A DNA stretch of 64,000 nt from positions 69,108,641-69,172,640 of the forward strand of contig CM055313.2 of the NCBI GenBank assembly GCA_029255685.2, given 5' to 3'. Made by a program: the position numbers and the translations under genes. Origin of the DNA: Silene conica. Lineage: Eukaryota; Streptophyta; Magnoliopsida; Caryophyllales; Caryophyllaceae. Positions 12,738-23,770 of the stretch are shown piece after piece. Each line of letters begins with the position of its first letter. Position 1 is the first letter of the stretch. The notes under the pieces were generated by a model. It did no database searches, was not told the origin of the DNA, and saw nothing but the letters and a program-made list of their open reading frames with translations.

Positions 12738-13531
12738 GAAGCAAGCAAACAACGTGCAAGGTGTAGCGTGCAAGGCACGACCAAGTAGGTTGTTTTTAGG
12801 AAAGTGTGTTAGTTAAAGTTAGTTATTGTTTTTAGGAAAGTAATTAGTTAGAGTTAGTTTCAATCAGTTACTATAAAGATTATGAAAGTTTCTAGAAGCT
12901 TCTAATCCTAATGCCAGTAGATTTCTTTTCTTAGGTGTAGTTTACTTATGATTAATTAGCTACTATAATAAAATAGGGGTTGACTGCAGCCTATTTTATT
13001 CATTGAAGTTGAAATATAATTTTGAGTTTACAGTTTTGTGAGCTTTATTTTCGAGAGTCTTGCGAGGTAATCGAGTGCATATCGATCTTGCGAGGTTGTT
13101 ATTTAAGGGAGTTTCGAGTGATCAGTTTTGCGAGATTGAGGGCGAGATACATTCTATTTGTGTTCACAATAAAGTTCCTTGCGAGGGAGGAGAGAAGTTC
13201 ACATAATATCCTTCCATAACACGTTCATCAATCCGTCATCCAGAACCATCTAATCATTCCATACACAACCATTCATCATACAAATCATCCATACTCGGTC
13301 ATCTAAATTCAGCTACTTTACATACATTCAGAATCAGTAATCGATCGTATCTTAAGCATAGTAATTCTACATCAATTCTTTTATTAAGTTTTCCAATGTT
13401 TAAGCAATATTCAATTACCAAGTTGGTCTTTTATTAATCAAAATGAATTTAAAAAGAGTGTATTATTAGTGTTAGATAGTACTAGTAAAACGCAATGGTG
13501 CATAATAGAAAACTAGATAATCACCTGTTGG
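12738..13531. other. No gene seen; possible LTR-derived sequence
   Basis: There is a short tandem-like stretch of TTAGTTAAAGTTAGTT words near 12808-12870, then TTGCGAGG words at 13055-13190 that may be LTR remains of the Gypsy fossil. I cannot define its ends and see no coding signal. Confidence 0.4.
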
Positions 13532-13792
13532 CAGGGGTGAATCCAGGATTAAATATTTGGGGTAGCAAAATAAAATTAAAAAGGTAAAGGGGTCCGAACC
13601 CAGGACACCAGGTTGAAAAACAAAGTCTTTACCATTGTACCACAAAATATTTACTGTACATTTAATTGGATATCAGTAATGTATCTATAATTCAACAATA
13701 TTTGGGGTAGCAAAAATCCGTCTTCTAAGTCAATTTATTTTAAGTTTAGGATAGCGCCCGCTACCCCTTACTACTAGCTAGTTTCGTCTCTG
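13532..13792. mobile_element. hAT-like MITE with 8-bp TSD
   Basis: Imperfect terminal inverted repeats (CAGGGGTGAATCCAGG and, from the other end, CAGAGACGAAACTAG) are flanked by 8-bp duplications that differ at one base (CCTGTTGG at 13524-13531, CGTGTTGG at 13793-13800). The CAGNGGCGAANC-like terminus and the 8-bp duplication are typical of plant hAT elements. The element is 261 bp and non-coding. Confidence 0.8.
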
Positions 13793-13800
13793 CGTGTTGG

Positions 13801-15390
13801 GATAACGTACACATAACTCCGTAAGTAAATAAAACTCCGTAGTCAATACAAGTCGTAATAAAGAAAAGTAGAAATAGGTCAACGGTCGGGCATTTCGCGT
13901 GCATTATTGGCTATTCGTAATACTAAATTGAAGTAGCTACTTTGTTGACTATCATAATCACATGTATACTCTGTGCTGTTCACACACTATTTCAATCCTA
14001 CACCATATCTCCCTCCTAACCAGTATATTCGTTACAAACTTCTTCTGACGGAATAAATATTATTTATAAGAGTGAATAAGATAAAACAGTTTACTACTCC
14101 CTATATATTTTGATTTTGTCTTATATATAATATATACCTCACGTGAGTATTACTTGACCCGTCGCAAAATTGCGACAAATATACCCGTCACTAATAAAAA
14201 TTTGTGTCAATCGTAATCTATTGTTTACGGCTGGACTATTTATTTACAGAAAGTCTTGCATACAAAACATTTGTAAGTTATACTATAACGGATGAGAAAA
14301 TAGTACATCTCCTCTAAAAAAAAGTGGTGATTTACTCGGATAATTTATATTTCTATAAAATTATTCTTATTTATAACGAGTTTAATTTGCAAACAAGATG
14401 TTAAAATTTATTCATATTACTCAATAATAATTATAGTACAAGGAGCTCTATTTTAATAACTAAATTACTAATTGGAACAAATGGACTAGACTTTAAATAT
14501 AAGGACTTGTAAAAATTCGGTGGGTAAAATTTCTAGTTTTTTGGGATGCAAATATGCAACTTCGTTAATCCCTACAAATTTCTTAACCAACAACTCTCAC
14601 ATTATTTGCTTATAAATCCATGAGTATGTCTATCTTACGACAATAATATTCAAGTCAAGATAAAAAAAAAAAAAATGTGTCAAAAATAAATGCTCTTACT
14701 TTCATATACAGAAGACTAGGAGTATAGGACGAACATTTTCAATTAGAGAATTATATAACCAGATATATACATCTGGTAGTATAGATTTCGAGCTTTATAA
14801 CAAAGAATTTGAGTTTATACATATATTTTACGAGTTTCATTGAAAAGAATTTGAACGTCTTTATAAAAAAAATTGTAACTCAAAACATTTTATTAAACTC
14901 TAAAATAATACATATAGAACCCTAAGATTTAATTTTAACACAAACAAATTACAGTGAAAGAAAAAATTGTTAAAAGCTCAAAAAAAATTTCATATAAACT
15001 CAATTAGATTTGTATTATGGGTACATACTCATATACATATGGAATTATGGATGATAGTCCTATTTGTGGAACATTTTATTACTCAATCCATATTCATTTT
15101 CATTTTATCTCATATATTATACTTGACCCCGTTTTAAATTTAAGACAGATATTATCGTATTAAGTAAGAATTTTGTCATTAAAAATTAGGATGTTAGCGC
15201 TGTTTACATGTTACCTTGACTTTCAAAATTCCATTAGCATGTTGATGCAAGCGTTGTATTGTTTTAAGCAATATTCATTATTATTAATTATTAAATTAGT
15301 CTTTGTTAGGTTTAATCATTGTCAAAAAATTATTTAAAGTTAGTTTTTCCGTCTTCGTACGTAGTAGTGAAGTCATGTAACATAGAATAC
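13801..15390. other. AT-rich intergenic DNA, no gene seen
   Basis: This is low-GC sequence without a convincing ORF. At 14138-14215 there is a fragment (TTGACCCGTCGCAAAATTGC and CCCGTCACTAATAA) related to the MITE at 16887-17081. Confidence 0.5.
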
Positions 15391-15393
15391 TTA

Positions 15394-15689
15394 GGGGTCG
15401 TTTGGTTACCAACTAAATAATACAGGAACTTTAATTCACGTGAATTGCAAAATGATGAGGTTGTTTGGTTACTCCAATTCACATGAATTGAAACTTCCCA
15501 TGAATTCCAAATTCCTCCATAATGGTGGAAGTTGCTTACCTAGGGCCCCCTAGGTAAGTGACAATGCCTACATGAATTACAATGCCTACATGTAACCAAA
15601 CAACATTTTTTAATTCACATGAATTGTAAAATCATGTGATATGACACTTCCTAGGTATTGGAAGTTCCCGTATGTAACCAAACGACTCC
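15394..15689. mobile_element. Tourist-like (PIF/Harbinger) MITE
   Basis: The termini GGGGTCGTTTGGTTA and, inverted, GGAGTCGTTTGGTTA agree at 14 of 15 positions and are flanked by TTA on both sides (15391-15393, 15690-15692). A 3-bp TWA duplication plus a G-rich GTTTGGTT terminus is the Tourist pattern. The 296-bp element is non-coding. Confidence 0.8.
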
Positions 15690-15692
15690 TTA

Positions 15693-16633
15693 GATTATCA
15701 CGTAGTTTGCAGGACGTAACGGTGTAAATAATTGAGTCAATGAAATTACGAAAGTTACACTGAAAAATCCATACGTACCTTCAGGCTATATGGTGTGAAG
15801 GAGAGAATTTTTTTCCAAAATAGGCGATTCTCACTAATTAATTAACGAAATAGGTAATTTTTAAAATTTATTATAAAAAATGGGTTCACGTGTGATCGAA
15901 TTTATCTGGACAAAAAATCAAGTCGCTCTAGTGGTGAGCGACTTGACTCACTTCAGACTTAATCGCTATGTCAGTCAGCGACTAACTTGAGCGATCTATT
16001 TATTTACAATTTAATTTCTTCACATAAACATCTTCTACGGCCGGCCAAAAATCATCACGTACAGCCATAAAAACACACACACAGAGAGCTTAAGATCCTT
16101 TGTCTATCTTCAGATAGCTCCACCGCCAATATCTCCACCATCAGGATCCCATTTATTTGGCTTCATTCTTCTTTCTACGGTTAACGATCACCGCTCTCAC
16201 CGCGCACGCCATTGCCGCCATTCCTACCACTGTGACTACGACTACCACTACCGTCTTACCCATTTTACATATGTGGGTGATGTAATGAAAGTAAAGTGAC
16301 ACCCTTTTCTAATTTAATTAACAGTAAATTAGATTTTACTCCCTTTTGAAATCAAAGTTTTTAAAATTACATCCTTTTGAAATTTTTCCTAAAATAACTC
16401 CCTTAAATTGCATTTTGTTGCTAAAATTACTCTCTTAAGTTAAATTTTAAATATAATTAAATAATCAAGAAAAAAAGAATAGAAATTAATGAGGTGTTAA
16501 AACTTAAAAAGTCATATGGAATTAAATTGATGTTCAAAGCTATCCTATTTATAGTATAAACTAATAAATTAAATAATCAATTAAAATAAAATGAAATTAA
16601 TGTGTATGAAATGGCATAGAGAATTAAATTAAA
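15693..16633. other. Intergenic DNA with one GC-richer island
   Basis: AT-rich flanks surround a GC-richer stretch (about 16035-16265) holding a small minus-strand ORF, listed separately. Near 15918-15990 the word AGTCGCT and its complement AGCGACT recur several times (possible short hairpins). Confidence 0.45.
16153..16263 (-). CDS. Possible 36-aa membrane micropeptide or exon remnant
   Basis: The minus-strand ORF from the ATG at 16263 encodes MGKTVVVVVVTVVGMAAMAC followed by a basic tail ending NRRKKNEAK. It has a hydrophobic stretch of about 20 residues (5-24), long enough to span a membrane, then Arg/Lys-rich residues. I do not recognise a family. It lies in the only GC-richer patch of the neighbourhood, which argues for genic origin, but a first exon or captured fragment of a larger gene is as likely. 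No promoter or downstream exon could be assigned. Confidence 0.25.
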   Translation of the reverse strand: MGKTVVVVVVTVVGMAAMACAVRAVIVNRRKKNEAK

Positions 16634-17201
16634 CTAGTTTTATTCCCGTGTAAAAAAAAATGCATGTGTCGGTTTTAAAACTATGATATACTGAGCTTAT
16701 AACATAATTTTCATTTTATCGGAAATTAAATTAAAAAGATATATGAGTTAAAATTAAATTATATAATTGCACCGACTTTGATTTGAATTAAAATGTAATA
16801 ATAATGAATTAAATACATTTTGTTGTATAGTTTTTATTAAATTTAGACCTACCAAATTAATTGGAGAGAGGGTAATTAAATTAATAGTAAGTCTTGCTTG
16901 CGACGGGTCACTATTTGTGACGGATATTTTGTGAGATAAAATGGATACAAAATGAGTAGTGGAGAAAGGGGACCACAGAAATAGTGTTGGAGAGAGAGAA
17001 AAAGTGGGTATTTTGTGAGAGAAAACAGTATCTGTCACAAGCTTGCGACGGATAGTGCCGTTGCAAATAAGAATTTGTGTTAAATTAATAAGGAAGAAGG
17101 TGGATGTCCCCACCACAAAATAAAAAGAAAATTTATTTTTTCATTTTAATAAATTAAGAACCAATCAAATGTCTAATTCTATTCCTTTTATAGTATAGAG
17201 A
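16634..17201 (-). mobile_element. Small non-autonomous Helitron (H3)
   Basis: On the minus strand the element starts A|TCTCTATACTATAAAAGG at 17201 and ends AATAAAACTAG|T at 16634, matching the 5' and 3' ends of the Helitrons at 40790-44070. A CACGGG half of the usual subterminal hairpin precedes the CTAG end, while the other half is decayed. There are no coding remains. It contains a MITE at 16887-17081. Confidence 0.6.
16887..17081. mobile_element. Candidate Mutator-type MITE with 9-bp TSD
   Basis: The 9-bp word AAATTAATA flanks this stretch on both sides (16878-16886, 17082-17090). The ends AAGTCTTGCTTGCGACGG and, inverted, AATTCTTATTTGCAACGG form imperfect inverted repeats. GCGACGG words recur inside. 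The AT-rich context makes the duplication weaker evidence than its length suggests. Confidence 0.5.
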
Positions 17202-17794
17202 TGTTATGACATATAAGATTAAATTAAATGCTTATAGAATTTAATTATGAAAATCCACTGTGGCGAAAAATTAAAATTGTTAAGTTATCTTTTAGTTATA
17301 TAGTATAGAAAAATTTTAATCAATTTATTAACATATTATATTACAAAATTAATTAAATAGAAAAAAATATAATTAACTTAGTGAGTGTTAAGTATTATGA
17401 AGAGTTTTAGTCAATTTATTACCATGTTTAATTAAAAAAATTCATTAAATAAGAAAAATGTTAATAAAAATGGTGGGGATTAAGTAATATCAAGACCTTT
17501 AATTAATTATTAGCATGTTTTACCACCAAAAATTCAATTAAAATGTCAATTTTAGTTGTAAATTATGAAATTTATTAACATGTCTTATTACAAAAAAAAA
17601 TCAATTAAAACGTCAATATTAATTTTAAATTATGAAATTTTGATGTAAATTTGTGATGGTTATATAAATTTTGTAAAAATTATAAATTTAATATCCAAAA
17701 TATTGTTAATATTAATATAATATCCTTTAATATTATAAATGGATGAATTAAATTAATTTAATTTAATTACATTATAGATAAAAATTTTAATTAA
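17202..17794. other. Very AT-rich spacer, no gene
   Basis: Repeated AATTAAAA/ATTTATTA words only. A decayed Helitron-like start (CTATACTATA on minus) is visible near 17305. I see nothing else. Confidence 0.5.
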
Positions 17795-17798
17795 TGTC

Positions 17799-18686
17799 TT
17801 GCGTTTTTGTACTTGGAAAGTTGGATCTTTGACGAGGAGATTAGCCGAGGCAGGGGAGGTTATGAAGAGGAGGAGGGTTCATATAATGTGTCTACAAGAG
17901 ACAAAGTGGGTCGGAGATAAAGCAAGGGTGGTAGCGCCATGGGGTCATAAGTTGTGGTACACATGTAAGGAGAAAAGTCGTAATGGAGTAGGTATTGTCA
18001 TCGTTAAGGAATACATTGATGATGTAGTAGAAGTATCGAGAAAGAATGATAAGATTATGAGCATTAAGCTTGTAGTCGGGGATGAGGTGTTTACCGTCAT
18101 AAGTGGGTACGCACCCCAAGTTGGATTGGATGCTTCTTATCGACGAGCCTTCTGGGAAGACCTAGAAGAGGTGGTAGAACGGGTTCCTATTGGAGAGAAA
18201 TTGATCATTGGTGGGGACCTTAATGGGCATGTGGGTACTAGTCGAGTTAGCTTCGAGGGCATTCATGGAGGTTTTGGTTTCGGGGAGAGAAATGAAGCAG
18301 GAAGTGACATCTTGGATTTTTCTCTAACATATGACTTAGGTATAATGAGCACTTGGTTTGAGAAAAGACATTCTCATTTGGTGACTTATAGGAGTGGTGG
18401 AAATGCTAGTCAAATTGACTTCCTTTTGGTAAGGAATGTATGGATGAAAGATTACACCGATTGTAAGGTCACACCCGGTGAAAGTACCGCTACACAACAT
18501 AGGCTTGTGGTGCTTGATTTTTGGGGTAGGAGAGACTTCGGGAAGATAAAGGTAATCGTTGAGGCACGAGTCAAGTGGTGGAAGCTACAAGGGGAAAACC
18601 AACAAGCGTTTGTGGATAAGGTCAGAGGTAACAACATTTGGTCGGATTGCAAGGAGCAAGACGTAGATGCATGCATCGTGGGATAA
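17799..18686 (+). pseudogene. LINE endonuclease domain
   Basis: This 295-aa open stretch has the endonuclease/exonuclease/phosphatase fold motifs of LINE proteins in order: the TWKVGSLT start, the metal-binding Glu in LQETKW (about residues 33-37), GGDLNGHVG (about 139-147), the SQIDFLL segment (about 205-211), and the terminal QHRLVVLDF (about 230-238), where the catalytic His is expected. In the element it nicks target DNA to prime reverse transcription. The frame is lost near 18686 and reading resumes in another frame from about 18667, so the polyprotein is split. Confidence 0.85.
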
Positions 18687-20345
18687 ATTGGAGCTTGTAG
18701 TAAAGGATGTGGCGAAGGAGGTGCTTGGGGAGTCTAAGGGTAATAGACCATCACGTAAGGACATAACTTGGTGGAACAATGACGTGAGACAAGCGATAAA
18801 GACAAAACATGAATTTTATAAGGTTTTGGGGAAATGCATGAGTGATGAGAACTTGACAAAGTACAACGAGGCTAATCGAGTCGCTAAAAAGGCAGTGCGT
18901 GATGCGAGGGCCAAAGTTAATCAAGAGGTGTATGCGAGGTTGGACTCGAGAGAATGTGAGAAGGATATCTATAAACTGGTTCGCATAAGAGACCGAAAGA
19001 CGAAGGATATTGGGAGAGTTAGATGTGTGAAAGATATGAACGACAAGGTACTCGTTCAGAATAACGAAATAAAGGCTAGGTGGAGTTATTATTTTGATAC
19101 TTTATTCAATGGACCTCATGAGCAAGGTTTTGGGGATGTACGTACAAGTAATGTTAAGCATGGTTAATCGGGAATTTGAGCGTAGAATACAAAAGAGTGA
19201 AGTTCGGAAGGCGTCAAGGAAGATGAGGTCAAAGAACGCATAGGGGCCGGATGGTATACCCATAGAAGTTTGGACGTGTTTGGGGGAGAAGGGCATTGAT
19301 TGGTTAACATTGCTCTTCAACAAGATTTGGAAGGGTAACAAGATGCCTTCAGCTTGGAGAAGAGTCCAGTCCTTTTGTATAAGAATAAAGGTGATGTTCA
19401 AGAGTGTTCAAATTATCGGGGAATTAAACTTATTAGTCATACGATGAAATTATGGGAGAGGATAATCGAGTAGAGGCTTAGGAAATGTGTAGATATCTCG
19501 GAAAATCAATTTGGATTTATGCCTGGGCGATCGACTATGGATGCAATTTTTATCATGAGACAGTTGATGGAACACCATCAGGAGAGGAAGAAAGACTTGC
19601 ATATGGTTTTTATTGATTTGGAGAAGGCATATGATAGGGTCGCGAGAGAAATACTTTGGTGGGCTTTGGCGAGAAAGGGTGTGTCAAGAAAATATATTGA
19701 CCTCATAAAGGACATGTATGAGGGGGCTAATACAAGTGTTCGAACTAATGTTGGGAGAAAGGAAAAATTCCCCATTACCATTGGTGTGCATCAAGGTTCC
19801 GCACTTAGTCCCTTTCTCTTTGGTATAGTTATGGATGAGTTGACAAGGGATATTCAGGAGGAGATCCCTTGGTGTATGATGTTTGCGGTGATATTGTGTT
19901 GATTGATGATGAGACGAAATAAGGGGTGAAGAGAAAGTAAGAATTGTGGAGGCATACATTGGAGACTCGTGGGTTTATGCTAAGTAGGAGTAAGACCGAG
20001 TATGTGAAGTGTCAATTTGCAGGGCCGAGATCGACGGCAGTGGGGAGCTTTATTTTCGATGGAAATGTTATTGTTGAGGGGTCAGATTCCTTTAGATATC
20101 TCGGATCTATTATCCAAAAAGATGGAGAGTTAGACGGAGATGTGACCCACAAAATTAAAGCGGGATGGATGAAATGGAAAAGTGCTACGGATTTTTTTTG
20201 TGAGAAGGGTATGCCCCAAAGATTAAAGGGGAAATTTATCGTATGGCAATTAGGCCTGCCTTACTTTACGGCTAAGAGTGTTGGGCCGTGAAGCAGTGTC
20301 ACATTCATAAGATTAGTGTTGCAGAGATGCGTATGTTGAGGTGGA
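18667..20345 (+). pseudogene. LINE reverse transcriptase, frame-broken
   Basis: An RT-linker region (18667-19167) is followed, after a poorly readable gap, by RT fingers/palm at 19519-19902 (FIDLEKAYDRVAREILW, GVHQGSALSPFLFGIVMDEL). The FADD catalytic box falls at about 19885-19915, but the frame shifts there and the open stretch ends in FAVILC instead. A further piece (19944-20291) reads the thumb region (LETRGFMLSRSKTEYVKC, YLGSIIQKDGELDGDVTHKI). At least four frames are used, so it is inactive. The solo LTR interrupts it at 20346. Confidence 0.88.
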
Positions 20346-22589
20346 TGTAAAATCCCTTATTTTCGTAAACCTTATTTTAAATTAATTAAAGTATTTTTCG
20401 GAAAGATAATATATTTTATTTAAATTCGTGAACTTATATTTTAAAAAAATAGCGTATAAGTTCTGTCTTGAGATTTAATAGTCATAAGATGTAAAAAGGC
20501 CCTTGGCATTTCCGTTGGCTAAAATCCCGAACAACTTATTAAAACCCGACTCACGAAAATAAGATAAAAACAATTGTTGAGGAAGTTTTCCTCCTATTTC
20601 CTCACAAACCCTATTTACTTGTTTTCCAAGTTCAAAGAAATCAAAAATAGAATACTGCTTCTTCTTCATTCTCATATTTCTCAATTCACAAAATTGTTTG
20701 TCCCGATCTCAATTCAACTACGTTTGAGGTAAGGTTTTCTCCTATGCGTTCCTTGTCTCATTCCCGTCTCATCTATCTCTTTCAATTTTTAAATCGTTCC
20801 ATTCGAATTCTGGGCTGTTTTAGGATTAAATTTGAAATTAGTCCTTAATCCCTCTTTTGTTTTGTTTTAAGGTGAGGATTTAGAAGACTTGGAGAAGGAT
20901 TCTTTTGTCATTGAGGAAGCTAGCGGAGAAGATGCTAAAAACAGGTGACCGTGATAAGATTACTCGGCTTTGTTGTTATACTAATGTGACATGTGTTTAT
21001 GTGTTGATTTATGGTAACTTGAGGATGATTATATGTTCTTGATGTTTATGGAGTAATTTCTGAAAGTATTGGAGTATTGTGGTTGAGTTTATGATGATTA
21101 TTGATGAACTTTGTATATTCGTCACAATTTTGAGTTCTTTCTTAATTGATGGTTTAATGGCTTGAAATTCAAGTTTTTATGTTTAAGATTGATGAGGATG
21201 AACCACTTGGGGGATTGTTTGGGAATACTATGTGCTGATAGAGTAGATTACATGCTTGAATTCATAGCTTGGAAGTGTTTGTCGAAGTTTGGAATAAATT
21301 TGAAAGTGTAGAAATCACGTCTGAGAATTCATACTCGCAGGTAGGTGCATGTTGCGCTCAGGAATGCGCAGGCTGCGTTGTGGCTTGCGCAGGCTACGTT
21401 GTGGCTTGCGCAGGTTGCGCATTGGATCGCTGTAGGTTCTGATGAGTTTTATTTATTTCGTAGGCTGTTTTGGGATATTCTTCCCCATTTGTTCTTGACA
21501 TGTTTTAGCAAGGTTTCTATGATATATATACTTAGTTAACATGTATAAATTAGCTAGGTGAGGATTATTTAAGTGATTAGTACTTGTCTTAAGTTATGTT
21601 GTTCATAAGTAATTGATTAGTCAAGCTTGTCAAATTAAGTTAATTAGCTTATAATAATTATTAGGCTTATTAGAGATGAGTCTTAAGCAAATAATGAGTT
21701 TAATTAAAATGGTTATCATCTATGCTTGAGAAATGTAATGAGTTATAGGTAACATGGGAGTTTATGTGAATTGGATGTAAATTATATTGATGTGTATTGA
21801 ACTATGCCTTGAATTGGCCTCTGAGTTTGATACGTGAACAAGTTGTCATATATGGGTGTAAAACCCCTCGCGAAAGCGAAAATATAAACACACAAAAGTA
21901 CTAAAAATGCAGCGGAATTTAAACTTTTTAAAGTAAACTAAACAACATGCGAGAAGTCTTAAACTGAAACGTAACTGAAACTGAAACCCAAAATAGTTAA
22001 GTAGCAGTTCTAAGTACTGAAATGAAATACGTACACAGCCTGGGATGGAACATCCCTACAGGCACCAAAACAAAGTATCAAAACTACGAGTCCAGCTAAA
22101 CGATAAATAAGGGTAAGTCATGATGATAGGATCATCGCTCGCTAGCTCTCGTGAACCCCGATCTCCATACCTGCATGTACCTACATACATGAAAACATGT
22201 ACGCCACAATCAGTGGGGAGTGACTAGAGTTCTCCTAGCCACCTTTTGTGACAACACGTAACATATAAAACAATACAGAATACTCCAACATATAACCACA
22301 TGTGAAGTATAAACATCTCATCAACTGTCTCAACTATCATGCGATACAACTGCATAGCTCTCAACCCAACTTCATAAACCGTTTAGAAGGAGAGCCGGTT
22401 TCCCTACTGGTTACCCAGTCGGGGGGTCTTTCAGTCCAACTATTTATGAAACCGATCAAAGAGTCACCCAATGCCTTGGATGAACATTACTAAAGTCAAC
22501 ATAAGACTCAACAACTACCACATCTTAACATCCATAAACACATCTGTCTCCGATACGATACCATCACTAGGCAAACAGACAAATTCAGC

Positions 22590-23160
22590 AAGTATAAGGT
22601 TCAGCGGTCAACTTAAGACATAACCTACATACTAAAACATTCAGCAAGTAAGAAGGTTCAGCGGTCAACTTAAGACATAACCTAATTACTAAAACATTCA
22701 GCAAGCAAGGACTCAGAGGCCAGCTTAAGGCATGGACCTGCCAATCAGCAAGACACTAGACTCAGCGGCCAACTTAAGGCATAGACTAGCATCCAAAAGT
22801 AAAGGACTCAGAGGCCAGCTTAAGGCATGTCCCTTCACCACATCACAAGGTACTAAACTCAGAGGCCAGCTTAAGGCATGTTCTAGCACCAAACATCTGC
22901 ACTCCGGGTGAGGCGTTACGACCTAAATGCCCCGTTGTGCAGCTGCTCTACTCGTCAGACTCAGAGGCCAACTTAAGGCATGTTCCAACGCGGTCACAAT
23001 CATACATGTCTGGGCTCAGAGGCCAGCTTAAGGCATATCCCAGACACGACAAACATACACATATAGGGCTCAGAGGCCAGCTTAAGGCATATCCCCATAT
23101 ATGGCAAACAACTCACGTATTAAGCTCAGAGGCCAACTTAAGGCATACCTTAATACGCAT
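22590..23160 (-). repeat. Hairpin array of solo LTR C
   Basis: About ten units on the minus strand share the loop core CAGAGGCCAGCTTAAGGCAT (plus-strand reading). Clear stems are GCGTATTAAGG with CTTAATACG (23113-23160), CATATATGGGG with CCCTATATG (23058-23103), TGTCTGGG with CCCAGACA (23005-23050) and GGTGCTAGAAC with GTTTAGTACC (22850-22895). The unit order matches copies A and B read in the same sense. Confidence 0.83.
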
Positions 23161-23454
23161 CAATACAATTTCATCCAAGTCTATGAACTAAGCTATAGTT
23201 TTACTTTCTTAACCTCTAATCAACACTTAATTGATCCCGGAAACTAAACGAGGGAGAGCCGGTTTCCCTTTCGGTTACCCGACCGGGGGGTCTCTATCCT
23301 CACTTCATTCCCGAATCCAATACAATGTTGCCCGTACACCGGGGACCTCAAACATACATCAAAGGTACTAGGGACGAGTTTCAATCAAAACCGAATAACC
23401 GTTTAAAAGTTATGAACAAATTACGATTTGAAAATATGCTACATGTGTTCCCAG

Positions 23455-23770
23455 CCGGTCGGCAGGCTGCCGGTCCACCGGCTGGCAACACAGCCTAGCT
23501 TCCCCTTTCTTTCTTAACTACAAAATAACACAAGGGACTCCCAGCCGGTCGGCAGGCAGCCGGTCGGCCGGCTGGGAGCTCAGTCTCTCTAAAATTTTGA
23601 ATTACGCAACAACTATAACGCACTCCCAGCCGGCTGGCAGGCGGCCGGTCTGCCGGCTGGGAGACCTAATCCTACAAGTCTCATTGATACGCAAAAATAA
23701 CAAAAACCTGAGAAAACGCTCTCAGCCGGTCGACCGGCGGCCGGTCGGTCGACCGGCTCAGAGAGCCTGT
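23455..23770. repeat. GC-rich palindromic tandem block in solo LTR C
   Basis: There are four blocks, 70-110 bp apart, each of CCAGCCGGTCGGCAGGC followed by CCGGTCGGCCGGCTGG-type sequence, i.e. a GC-rich palindrome embedded in AT-rich DNA. Copies A and B have a different repeated word (GCGCAGGCTGCGC) at the equivalent place. Confidence 0.75.
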
